This document shows positions 1-6,316 of a DNA stretch of 18,609 nucleotides, piece by piece. Origin of the DNA: Candidatus Zixiibacteriota bacterium (GTDB lineage Bacteria; RBG-13-66-14; B26-G2; WVWN01); contig JAUWLW010000050.1 in NCBI GenBank assembly GCA_030613505.1, positions 1-18,609 on the forward strand, written 5' to 3'. Each line of letters begins with the position of its first letter. Within the stretch, counting starts at the first letter, position 1. Made by a program: the position numbers and the translations under genes. Under the pieces are notes generated by a model. It was not told the DNA's origin and did no database searches. It was given only the letters and a program-made list of their open reading frames with translations.

Positions 1-116
1 GCGGGCGTCGTCGGCTCGAGGCGGTCCGGCACCCGCGGCGTCGCGCCCTCCTCCTCGCCGCCGCAGGCCAACGTCAACAAAGCAACGGCTACGGATGCGA
101 TTATTACCTTTTTCAT
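1..116 (-). CDS. Tandem-array lipoprotein L12 (N-terminal fragment, cut by window edge)
   Basis: This is a partial gene: only the first 38 codons lie in the window and the gene runs off the left edge. It starts with ATG at 116, preceded by AGAGGT in the 12-nt spacer after L11. The fragment has a Lys-Lys n-region, a hydrophobic core and a lipobox-like LTLAC ending at Cys18. A short acidic linker (GGEEEGA) and the PRVPDRLEPTTPA segment seen in L7-L11 follow. At the DNA level it resembles the 5' end of L8 most closely, apart from an extra GAG codon and a few substitutions. It shows that the array continues beyond the window. The role is unknown. Confidence 0.85.
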   Translation of the reverse strand, partial: MKKVIIASVAVALLTLACGGEEEGATPRVPDRLEPTTP

Positions 117-128
117 GGGGTGACCTCT

Positions 129-737
129 CTATCGATAAAGAACCAACACTTTTCCGAGCGACACAGGTTCAACGCCGGGATACTCGTCGAAGAACTCGCT
201 CGTCCGGTCCCACCATCCCGTAAGGCGCCAGTACTTCTTGCCGCCGGCGCTCTCGTAGCGCTCGAACTCGAAGTTGCAGTAACCGCCGTCGGCGATGAAG
301 CCGTTGAGCTCGTCAATCATCACGAGTAAAGAGAGCGATATGTTATCCGCTCTGTACGTGGTCTCATTCTCGCCGGGGGTGCCGACGCGGCCTGTGGGAA
401 TAGAGAGGTTTATCGCGTAGGCCTTATCGAACATATTTTTTGCGGCCTGTAAGAATTCGGTGCGCGACCACGACTCTGGGATTAGGTAGGTTTTACCCGG
501 CGGCCTTTGACCCACGTCGCGCGGGTCGAAGTAGAAGACGAAGCTGGGGCCGAGCATGGCCTTGAGGAGGTTGACGTCCCGTTGGTTGAACGATATCGCG
601 ACGTTCTTGAGGACGTTGGCGGGCGTCGTCGGCTCGACGCGGTCCGGCGCGCGCGGCGTCACGCCCTCCTCCTCGCCGCAGGCGAACATCAACAATAATA
701 AGGTAACGGCTACCGATGCGATTGTTGCCTTCTTCAC
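129..737 (-). CDS. Tandem-array lipoprotein L11, probable NTF2-like fold
   Basis: This 202-residue predicted exported lipoprotein has a GTG start directly after GGAGGTAACGAC. The signal peptide ends at Cys20 and is one of the less canonical lipoboxes of the set (MFAC). After a Glu-rich linker (residues 21-40) comes a domain opening with a helix (SFNQRDVNLLKAML, 49-62), then FVFYFDPRDVG (66-76), IPESWS (86-91), a central Cys154 in GGYCNFEFE, and WRLTGWWD (170-177) near the end. A helix-then-sheet order closing on an aromatic strand fits the NTF2/SnoaL superfamily, but that is inference. The gene shares long near-identical patches with L6 (for example 238-297 with 3328-3387). The ligand or partner is unknown. 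Confidence 0.88.
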   Translation of the reverse strand: MKKATIASVAVTLLLLMFACGEEEGVTPRAPDRVEPTTPANVLKNVAISFNQRDVNLLKAMLGPSFVFYFDPRDVGQRPPGKTYLIPESWSRTEFLQAAKNMFDKAYAINLSIPTGRVGTPGENETTYRADNISLSLLVMIDELNGFIADGGYCNFEFERYESAGGKKYWRLTGWWDRTSEFFDEYPGVEPVSLGKVLVLYR

Positions 738-749
738 GTCGTTACCTCC
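738..749 (-). promoter_or_regulatory. 12-nt stop-to-start spacer made of the Shine-Dalgarno site (representative)
   Basis: Read on the minus strand, the L10 stop TAG is followed at once by GGAGGTAACGAC and then the GTG start of L11. The same 12-nt spacing recurs at 117-128, 1353-1364, 1971-1982, 2589-2600 and 3207-3218, with only small changes in sequence. The arrangement predicts translational coupling along one polycistronic message and leaves no room for internal promoters or terminators between these copies. Confidence 0.85.
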
Positions 750-1352
750 CTAGTTAAAAAGCGCTAAGATTTTACCTAGCGACTCCCCGCCAGCGCCCGG
801 GTTTTCGTCGTGACCCTGGCTCGTCCGGTCCCACCAGCCGGTAAGGCGCCAGTACTTCTTGCCGCCGGCCGATTCGTAGCGCTCGAACTCGAAGTTGCAG
901 TAACCCCCTTCGGCGATAAAGCCGTTGAGGGAGTCTATCATTACGAGGAAAGAGATATTTATGTTATTGGCTTTGTACGTGGTCTCGTTTTCGCCGGGGG
1001 TCCCGACGCGGCCTGTGGGTATAGCGAGGTTTATCGAGTAGGCCTTGTCGAACATATTATTTAGGGCCTGCCAGAATTCCGTGTAGGACCACGATTCCGG
1101 GATAACGTATTCGCTGCCCGGCGGGCTTCGGCCCACGTCCCGCGGGTCGAAGTAGAAGACGAAGCTCTCGCTCAGCATGGCCTTGAGGAGGTTTATGTCG
1201 CGTTCGTTGAACGCTATCTCGACGTTCTTGAGGACGTAGGCCGGCGTCGTCGGCTCGACGCGATCCGGCACGCGCGGCGTCACGCCCTCCTCGCCGCCGC
1301 AGGCCAACGTCAATACGGCGACGGCTACGGATGCGATTATTACCTTCTTCAC
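750..1352 (-). CDS. Tandem-array lipoprotein L10, probable NTF2-like fold
   Basis: This 200-residue lipoprotein has a GTG start after GGAGGTAACGAC. The signal peptide ends at Cys18 (LTLAC) and Gly is at +2. It carries FNERDINLLKAML, FVFYFDPRDVG, IPESWS, GGYCNFEFE and WRLTGWWD like its neighbours. It has one residue fewer than L7-L9 in the loop after PPG (PPGSEYVIP). Its C-terminal variable loop (SQGHDENPGAGGES) is close to L7 and L8, whereas the central YSINLAIPTGRVG segment matches L6, so the copy looks mosaic. The 3' end is only 12 nt from L11. Role unknown. Confidence 0.88.
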   Translation of the reverse strand: MKKVIIASVAVAVLTLACGGEEGVTPRVPDRVEPTTPAYVLKNVEIAFNERDINLLKAMLSESFVFYFDPRDVGRSPPGSEYVIPESWSYTEFWQALNNMFDKAYSINLAIPTGRVGTPGENETTYKANNINISFLVMIDSLNGFIAEGGYCNFEFERYESAGGKKYWRLTGWWDRTSQGHDENPGAGGESLGKILALFN

Positions 1353-1364
1353 GTCGTTACCTCC

Positions 1365-1970
1365 CTATCTAAATAGCGCTAGTATCCTACCCAGCGACGT
1401 AGGGTTTATACCGGGGCTTTCATCGAAGAACTCGCTCGTCCGGTCCCACCACTTAGTGAGGCGCCAGAATTTTTTACCCGAGGCCGCCTCGTACCTCTCG
1501 AACTCGAAGTTGCAATATCCCCGTTCGACGATGATACCATCCCGCTCGTTTATCATCACGAGTAACGAGATTTTTACGTTGTCGGCTTTGTGCGTGGTCT
1601 CATTCTCGCCGGGGGTCCCGACGCGGCCGGTCGGTATTGACAGCGAAATCCTATACGCCTTCCTGAACATATTATTCGCGGCCGATAAGAATTCGGTGCG
1701 CGACCACGACTCCGGGATTTTATATTCAGGTTTCCCCGGCGGGTTCCGCCCTACGTCGCGGGGGTCGAAGTAAAAGACAAAGTTCTCGCTGAGCATGGCC
1801 TTGAGGAGGTTGATGTCGCGCTGGTTGAACGATATTGCGACGTTCTTCAGGACGTTGGCGGGGGTCGTGGCCTCAACGCGGTCCGGCACGCGCGGCGTCA
1901 CGCCTTCCTCCTCGCCGCAGGCCAACGTCAATACGGCGACGGCTACGGATGCGATTATTACCTTCTTCAC
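1365..1970 (-). CDS. Tandem-array lipoprotein L9, probable NTF2-like fold
   Basis: This 201-residue lipoprotein has a GTG start after GGAGGTTACGAC. Its signal peptide is identical to that of L10 over the first 18 residues. The body keeps the FYFDPRDVG, IPESWSRTEF, GYCNFEFERYE and WWD motifs but is the most altered of the distal copies in its middle: MINERDGIIVERGYC replaces the usual MIDELNGFIADGGYC, and WRLTKWWD has Lys where most copies have Gly. The C-terminal loop (SEFFDESPGINPTS) pairs with L11. This is a functional-looking divergent copy with no frameshift or stop. Confidence 0.88.
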   Translation of the reverse strand: MKKVIIASVAVAVLTLACGEEEGVTPRVPDRVEATTPANVLKNVAISFNQRDINLLKAMLSENFVFYFDPRDVGRNPPGKPEYKIPESWSRTEFLSAANNMFRKAYRISLSIPTGRVGTPGENETTHKADNVKISLLVMINERDGIIVERGYCNFEFERYEAASGKKFWRLTKWWDRTSEFFDESPGINPTSLGRILALFR

Positions 1971-1982
1971 GTCGTAACCTCC

Positions 1983-2588
1983 CTAGTTGAATAGCGCGAG
2001 TATTTCACCGAGCGACACCCCGCCGGCGCCCGGGTGTTCGTCAAAGGACTGGCTCGTCCGGTCCCACCAGCCGGTAAGGCGCCAGTACTTCTTGCCGCCG
2101 GCCGACTCGTACCGCTCGAACTCGAAGTTGCAATACCCTTTATCGGCGATGAAGCCGTTGAGCTCGGTTATCATAACGAGCAACGAAATATTTACGTTAT
2201 CGGCTTTGTACGTAGTCTCGTTCTCGCCGGGGGTCCCGACGCGGTTGGTAGGTATGGAGAGCGAAATGGAGTAGGCTTGACCAAACATATTGCCCACGGC
2301 GTTCCAGAATTCTACGTAGGCCCACGACTCCGGGATTCTATATTCAGGTTTCCCCGGCGGGCTACTACCGACATCGCGCGGGTCGAAGTAGAAGACGAAG
2401 TTCGTGCTCAGCATGGCCTTGAGGAGGTTTATATCCCGTTCGTTGAACGATATCGCGACGTTCTTGAGGACGTTAGCGGGCGTCGTAGGCTCGAGGCGGT
2501 CCGGCACCCGCGGCGTCACGCCCTCCTCGCCGCCGCAGGCCAACGTCAATACGGCGACGTTTAAGGATGCGATTATTACTTTCTTCAC
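1983..2588 (-). CDS. Tandem-array lipoprotein L8, probable NTF2-like fold
   Basis: This 201-residue lipoprotein has a GTG start after GGAGGTTACTAC. The signal peptide ends at Cys18 and has an unusual Asn10 in the hydrophobic core (ASLNVAVLTLAC). Two blocks are virtually identical in DNA to L7: 1974-2094 (120 of 121 bases) and 2236-2318 (83 of 83). The sequence between them differs at many positions and instead resembles L10 (FEFERYESAGGKKYW). This alternation is the clearest sign of gene conversion or unequal crossing-over in the array. All core motifs (FYFDPRDVG, GYC, WRLTGWWD) are intact. Confidence 0.88.
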   Translation of the reverse strand: MKKVIIASLNVAVLTLACGGEEGVTPRVPDRLEPTTPANVLKNVAISFNERDINLLKAMLSTNFVFYFDPRDVGSSPPGKPEYRIPESWAYVEFWNAVGNMFGQAYSISLSIPTNRVGTPGENETTYKADNVNISLLVMITELNGFIADKGYCNFEFERYESAGGKKYWRLTGWWDRTSQSFDEHPGAGGVSLGEILALFN

Positions 2589-2600
2589 GTAGTAACCTCC

Positions 2601-3206
2601 CTAGTTGAATAGCGCGAGTATTTCACCGAGCGACACCCCGCCGGCGCCCGGGTGTTCGTCAAAGGACTGGCTCGTCCGGTCCCACCACCCGGTAAGGCGC
2701 CAGTACTTCTTGTCTTCTTTAGTGGTGTACTTCTCGAACGCGAAGTTGCAGTAACCGCCGTCGGCGATGAAGCCGTTGAGCTCGTCTATCATTACCAGAA
2801 GCGATATCGATATGTTCTCCGCCTTATAGTTGGTCTCGTTCTCGCCGGGGGTACCGACGCGGTTGGTAGGTATGGAGAGCGAAATGGAGTAGGCTTGACC
2901 AAACATATTGCCCACGGCGTTCCAGAATTCTACGTACGACCACGACTCCGGGATTTTATATTCAGGTTTCCCGGGCGGGCTTTGGCCCACGTCGCGCGGG
3001 TCGAAGTAGAAGACGAAATTCTCGCTTAGCATGGCCTTGAGGAGGTTGATGTCGCGACTGTTGAACGCTATCTCGACGTTCTTGAGGACCGCGGCCGGGG
3101 ACGTCGGCTCGAGGCGGTCCGGCACCCGCGGCGTCACGCCCTCCTCCTCGCCGCAGGCCAACAATAACATCGCGGCAGCTATGGTAAAGATTATTACTTT
3201 CTTCAC
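2601..3206 (-). CDS. Tandem-array lipoprotein L7, probable NTF2-like fold
   Basis: This 201-residue lipoprotein has a GTG start after GGAGGTAACGCC. The signal peptide ends LLLAC at Cys18, a good lipobox. The start of the mature protein (GEEEGVTPRVPDRLEP) is of the L8-L12 type. The segment FAFEKYTTKEDKKYWRL differs from the YESAGGKKYW of L6, L8, L10 and L11 and is closer to the YPTKEGKKHW of L1. The C-terminal 23 residues are identical to L8. The gene sits one 618-bp period upstream of L8. Confidence 0.88.
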   Translation of the reverse strand: MKKVIIFTIAAAMLLLACGEEEGVTPRVPDRLEPTSPAAVLKNVEIAFNSRDINLLKAMLSENFVFYFDPRDVGQSPPGKPEYKIPESWSYVEFWNAVGNMFGQAYSISLSIPTNRVGTPGENETNYKAENISISLLVMIDELNGFIADGGYCNFAFEKYTTKEDKKYWRLTGWWDRTSQSFDEHPGAGGVSLGEILALFN

Positions 3207-3218
3207 GGCGTTACCTCC

Positions 3219-3818
3219 CTATCTAAATAACGACAGTATCCTACCGAGCGACGTAGGAGCAATGCCGGGATATTCGTCGTAACCCTGGCTCGTGCGGTCC
3301 CACCACGCGGTAAGACGCCAGTACTTTTTGCCGCCGGCGCTCTCGTAGCGCTCGAACTCGAAGTCGCAGTAACCGCCGTCGGCGATGTAGCCTTCGAGGT
3401 AGGTTATCATTACGACGAGGGAAATACTTATTTCTTCGGCCTTGTACGTGGTTTCATTCTCGGCCGGCGCGCCAACGCGGCCCGTGGGTATAGCGAGGTT
3501 TATAGAATACGCCTTGTCGGACATTTTTTTTGCGGCCTGTAAGAACTCGTCGCGCGACCACGACTCCGGGATAATATATTGTCTCCCCGGCGGCCTTTGC
3601 CCCACGTCGTGAGGGTCGAAGTAAAAGACGAAGTTCTCGCTCAAGGCCGAAGCGAGAACTTTAATATCCCGTTGGTTAAAGGAAAGCGCGACGGCCTCGA
3701 GCGCTTCCGCCGGCGACTCGGCGCCGGTGGGTTCGGGCGTGGGGCCTTGGGTGCCGTCGTCGCAGCCGAACGCCGCGACGAGCGTAAGGACGCCGCACAA
3801 CGTTATTGACCGTTTCAT
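3219..3818 (-). CDS. Tandem-array lipoprotein L6, probable NTF2-like fold
   Basis: This 199-residue lipoprotein starts at ATG 3818, set by GGGAGGT just upstream. The frame stays open further upstream to 4166, but that extension lies inside L5 in another frame and is not coding. The signal peptide ends at Cys19 (AAFGC) and Asp is at +2, unlike the Gly of L7-L12. The first ~60 residues are divergent (ALEAVALSFNQRDIKVLASAL), whereas the second half carries the common YSINLAIPTGRVG, FEFERYESAGGKKYWRLT and WWD segments. The mix suggests a junction between an older N-terminal half and a sequence shared with L10 and L11. Confidence 0.88.
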   Translation of the reverse strand: MKRSITLCGVLTLVAAFGCDDGTQGPTPEPTGAESPAEALEAVALSFNQRDIKVLASALSENFVFYFDPHDVGQRPPGRQYIIPESWSRDEFLQAAKKMSDKAYSINLAIPTGRVGAPAENETTYKAEEISISLVVMITYLEGYIADGGYCDFEFERYESAGGKKYWRLTAWWDRTSQGYDEYPGIAPTSLGRILSLFR

Positions 3819-3841
3819 TTCGAAACCTCCCTGAAACGTAT

Positions 3842-4444
3842 TTACCTGAACGACGCTATAATCCGGCCCAGCGACGCGGCCTCGGCGCCCGGATGCCCGT
3901 CGTAGGTCACGCCCGTATGGTCCCACCACCCGGTAAGGCGCCAGTGCTTTTTGCCTTCCTTGCCGGCGTAACTCTCGAACTCGTAGTCGCAGTACCCTTC
4001 GTCGGAGACGTAGCCGTTGAGCTCGTCGACCATTACGCGGAGCGATAACGATACGTTCTCCGCCCGGTACGTTGTCTCGCTCTCGGCCGGCGTCCCGACG
4101 CCTTTGGTGGGGATGGCCAGCGAGATGGAGTACGCCAGGATGAACATATTGTCCGTAGCCGTCCAAAATTCGTCGTAATACCAGTACTCCGGGATGACGT
4201 ACTTGCGCCCGGGCGGCTTTTGTCCCACGTCCGCCGGGTCGAAGTGGAAGAAGAAATCGGCGCTCAGCATGTTCTTTAAGAGGTCGATATTTCGCCGATT
4301 GAACGCCATCTCGACGTTACGCAGGACGTGGGCGGGGGACGTGGGCTCGAGGCGCTCCGGCGCCCGCGGCGCCACGCTCTCCTCCAGGGTGCAGGCCAGT
4401 AATGCCGTCGCGACGGCCGCGAAAACGAAAACTGCCTTCTTCAT
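3842..4444 (-). CDS. Tandem-array lipoprotein L5, probable NTF2-like fold
   Basis: This 200-residue lipoprotein starts at ATG 4444, with GAGGT upstream. The signal peptide has a lipobox ending LLAC at Cys18; +2 is Thr followed by LEES, unlike its neighbours. Core motifs are altered but recognisable: FFFHFDPADVG replaces FVFYFDPRDVG, IPEYWYYDEF replaces IPESWS, GYCDYEFESY and WRLTGWWDHT follow. The spacer to L6 is 23 nt, so this copy and those upstream of it lie outside the strict 618-bp repeat. The reading frame is intact. Role unknown. Confidence 0.88.
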   Translation of the reverse strand: MKKAVFVFAAVATALLACTLEESVAPRAPERLEPTSPAHVLRNVEMAFNRRNIDLLKNMLSADFFFHFDPADVGQKPPGRKYVIPEYWYYDEFWTATDNMFILAYSISLAIPTKGVGTPAESETTYRAENVSLSLRVMVDELNGYVSDEGYCDYEFESYAGKEGKKHWRLTGWWDHTGVTYDGHPGAEAASLGRIIASFR

Positions 4445-4455
4445 ATCATACCTCG

Positions 4456-5052
4456 TTATTTATACATCGCCAGTATCTTGCCGAGCGACGTGGGGATTAA
4501 GGCCGGCGCCCGGTCGAAGTAATCGCTCGTGAAGTCCCACCATCCCGTGAGCCGCCACGACTTTTCCTTTTTCTCGTTGTAGTACGTCTCGAACGCGAAA
4601 TTGCAATAGCCGCCGTCGGCGATGAAGCCGTTGACCTCGTCGACCATCACCAGCAGCGATATCCGTACGTTCTCGGCCTTGTACCGGGTCTCTTTTTCAC
4701 CCGGTGTCCCGATGCCGCTCGTGGATATGTATAGGTTAATGGAATAGGCTTTGGCGAACAGGTTGCTCAACGCCCGCCAAAACTCCGTATACGACCACGA
4801 CGTCGGGATCTCATAACCGGGTTTGCCCGGCGGGTTCTGCCCCACGTCGTCGGGGTCGAAGTAGAAGACGAAGTCCGGGCTCAGGCATTTTTTCAGGACG
4901 TCTATGTTTCTTTGGTTGAAAGATAATTCGACGCCGTCTATCACGTCCGCCGGCAGATATTCAAGCGGCGGTCTCGTAATCCCCTCCTCCTCTCCGCAGC
5001 TGAGCGCCAGCAGCGCCGTGACGACTATAACGCCAACTATTACTTTCTTCAT
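4456..5052 (-). CDS. Tandem-array lipoprotein L4, probable NTF2-like fold
   Basis: This 198-residue lipoprotein starts at ATG 5052 with GGGAGGT upstream. The signal peptide ends LALSC at Cys19, with Gly at +2. It has FNQRNIDVLKKCLSPDF (an extra Cys compared with other copies), FYFDPDDVG, IPTSWSYTEF, GGYCNFAFETYYNEKKEKSWRLTGWWDFT and SLGKILAMYK. The YYNE(K/Q)KEK segment and WWDFTS pair it with L2 rather than with adjacent L3 or L5. The mature N-terminus is shorter, with no TPR-PDR motif. The spacer to L5 is 11 nt. Confidence 0.87.
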   Translation of the reverse strand: MKKVIVGVIVVTALLALSCGEEEGITRPPLEYLPADVIDGVELSFNQRNIDVLKKCLSPDFVFYFDPDDVGQNPPGKPGYEIPTSWSYTEFWRALSNLFAKAYSINLYISTSGIGTPGEKETRYKAENVRISLLVMVDEVNGFIADGGYCNFAFETYYNEKKEKSWRLTGWWDFTSDYFDRAPALIPTSLGKILAMYK

Positions 5053-5073
5053 CTCGTAACCTCCCTGAGTCGG

Positions 5074-5667
5074 CTATTCGTACAACGATAGTATGTACCA
5101 GAGCGGCACGTGCTCAATACCCGGCGGCTCCTCGCCGCCGCCCTCGGTATTGTCCCACCAATTAGTTAGCCGCCACACGTCCTGGCCTTGCTCGTTCTTG
5201 TATTTTTCGAACTCGAAGTGGCAGTACCCCTCGTCGGCGAGGTAGCCGCGGTTCTCGTCGACCATCACGAGGAGGGACACGTTAACGTCGCCGGCTCGGA
5301 ACGTAGTCTCTTCCGGCCCCGGCTCGCCGACGCCGCCCGTGGATATGGAGAGGTTAATCGCGTACGCGCTGTTGAACATATTATACGCGATATGCCAAAA
5401 CTCCGTAAAGCTATAAATGGGAGGCGGGCGGCACGGCGTCCCTTCCGGTCGGGGGCGGCCTATTTCGCCGGGGTCCGTGTAGTAAACGAAGTTGGGGCTT
5501 AGTGATCTCTTTAAGAGGTCAATATTCCTTTGGTTGAAGGATACTTCTATATATGTTAAAACTCCTACCGGCGTATTCACCGGCGGCGGCGGTGGCGGCG
5601 GTTCCTCCTCGCCGCAGGCGAGGGGCAGGAGGGCCAAGGCCAAGGCCAAAGATATAGTCCTGTTCAT
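5074..5667 (-). CDS. Tandem-array lipoprotein L3, divergent member with Pro-rich linker
   Basis: This 197-residue lipoprotein starts at ATG 5667 behind GGAGG. The signal peptide ends LPLAC at Cys18, and a run of seven prolines (CGEEEPPPPPPP) links it to the domain. It is the most divergent member: FVYYTDPGEIGRPRPEGTPCRPPP replaces the FYFDPRDVG-PPG-IPESW block and brings an extra Cys, and the C-terminus is HVPLWYILSLYE. The central Cys (GYCHFEFEKY) and WRLTNWWD are kept. The conserved core with a rebuilt loop suggests different binding specificity on a common scaffold, which is inference. Confidence 0.86.
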   Translation of the reverse strand: MNRTISLALALALLPLACGEEEPPPPPPPVNTPVGVLTYIEVSFNQRNIDLLKRSLSPNFVYYTDPGEIGRPRPEGTPCRPPPIYSFTEFWHIAYNMFNSAYAINLSISTGGVGEPGPEETTFRAGDVNVSLLVMVDENRGYLADEGYCHFEFEKYKNEQGQDVWRLTNWWDNTEGGGEEPPGIEHVPLWYILSLYE

Positions 5668-5682
5668 ACTAAGGCCTCCGAT

Positions 5683-6297
5683 TTATTCCCGATAATATAG
5701 AGCTAATAACTTCCCCAGCGACCCGGGCGCAACCGCCGCACTTTCGTCGTAACCCCCGCTCGTGAAGTCCCACCACCCGGTGAGCCGCCACCGCTTTTCC
5801 TTTTGCTCGTTGTAGTAAGCCTCGAACGCGAAGTCGCAGAAGCCTTTGTCTATCATAAAGCCGTTTACCTCGTCGACCATTACGAGCAGGGATATCGTAA
5901 CATTCTCCGCTTTATACGTGGTCTCGTTTTCGCCCGGCTCGTGCAGGGGCCCCACCCGCACGAAGAGCGAAATCGAATACGCCATATTGAGCATTCCGTT
6001 CGCGGCTTTCGTGAAGTCGTCGTGCGACCACGACTCGGGGATTTTATAACCAGGCTTCCCGGGCGGGCTCGCGCCCACGTCGCGCGGGTCGAAGTAAAAG
6101 ATGAATTCGGGGCTGAGGGATTTTTTCAGGTAGTCAATATAGCGCTGGTTGAAGGATATCTGTACCGCTTTTAGGACCGTCGCCGGCGACGTGTATTCGG
6201 GCTTAGGCGGTTCGCCGTTGATAACCCTCTCGTCGCAGCCGGCGAACGCCAACACCGCCGCCGTGACGGCCGTCGTTAAGGTTATTGTGCGTTTCAC
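5683..6297 (-). CDS. Tandem-array lipoprotein L2, probable NTF2-like fold
   Basis: This 204-residue lipoprotein has a GTG start at 6297 with GGGAGGT upstream. The signal peptide ends FAGC at Cys21 with Asp at +2. The domain has SFNQRYIDYLKKSLSPEFIFYFDPRDVG, IPESWSHDDF, a changed strand (SLFVRVGPLHEPGENETTY), GFCDFAFEAYYNEQKEKRWRLTGWWDFT and a C-terminal YYRE extension. GFC replaces the GYC found in every other full copy. It resembles L4 in the YYNE segment. Spacers are 19 nt on the L1 side and 15 nt on the L3 side. Confidence 0.87.
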   Translation of the reverse strand: MKRTITLTTAVTAAVLAFAGCDERVINGEPPKPEYTSPATVLKAVQISFNQRYIDYLKKSLSPEFIFYFDPRDVGASPPGKPGYKIPESWSHDDFTKAANGMLNMAYSISLFVRVGPLHEPGENETTYKAENVTISLLVMVDEVNGFMIDKGFCDFAFEAYYNEQKEKRWRLTGWWDFTSGGYDESAAVAPGSLGKLLALYYRE

Positions 6298-6316
6298 AAT
6301 AAGACCTCCCGCATAT

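Larger units (their letters stand above)
1..3218 (-). repeat. Tandem repeat of about 618 bp, gene-sized units (L7-L12)
   Basis: The 3' ends of L6 to L11 lie at 3219, 2601, 1983, 1365, 750 and 129, so the period is 618, 618, 618, 615 and 621 bp. Each unit is one lipoprotein gene plus its 12-nt spacer. Units are clearly homologous in DNA, with conserved stretches at the start codon and signal peptide, the FDPRDVG region and the GGYCNFEFE region. The period shifts by whole codons only (one codon missing after PPG in L10 and L11, one or two extra in signal peptides or linkers), so all copies remain open. The repeat continues past the left edge. Confidence 0.9.

Noticed and set aside
2034-2564. 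176-codon plus-strand open frame, and similar antisense frames opposite most array copies
   Set aside because: They recur because the repeated genes are alike. They are complements of the lipoprotein codons, lack ribosome sites and differ in length between copies.
1-3218. Periodic repeats as a CRISPR array or mobile element
   Set aside because: The 618-bp units are whole genes with ribosome sites. There are no short direct repeats with unique spacers, no transposase and no terminal inverted repeats.
3819-4166. N-terminal extension of L6 giving a 315-residue protein
   Set aside because: The extra 116 codons lie antiframe inside L5, are Arg-rich and lack homology to the family. A strong GGGAGGT and ATG at 3818 give a start with a proper signal peptide.
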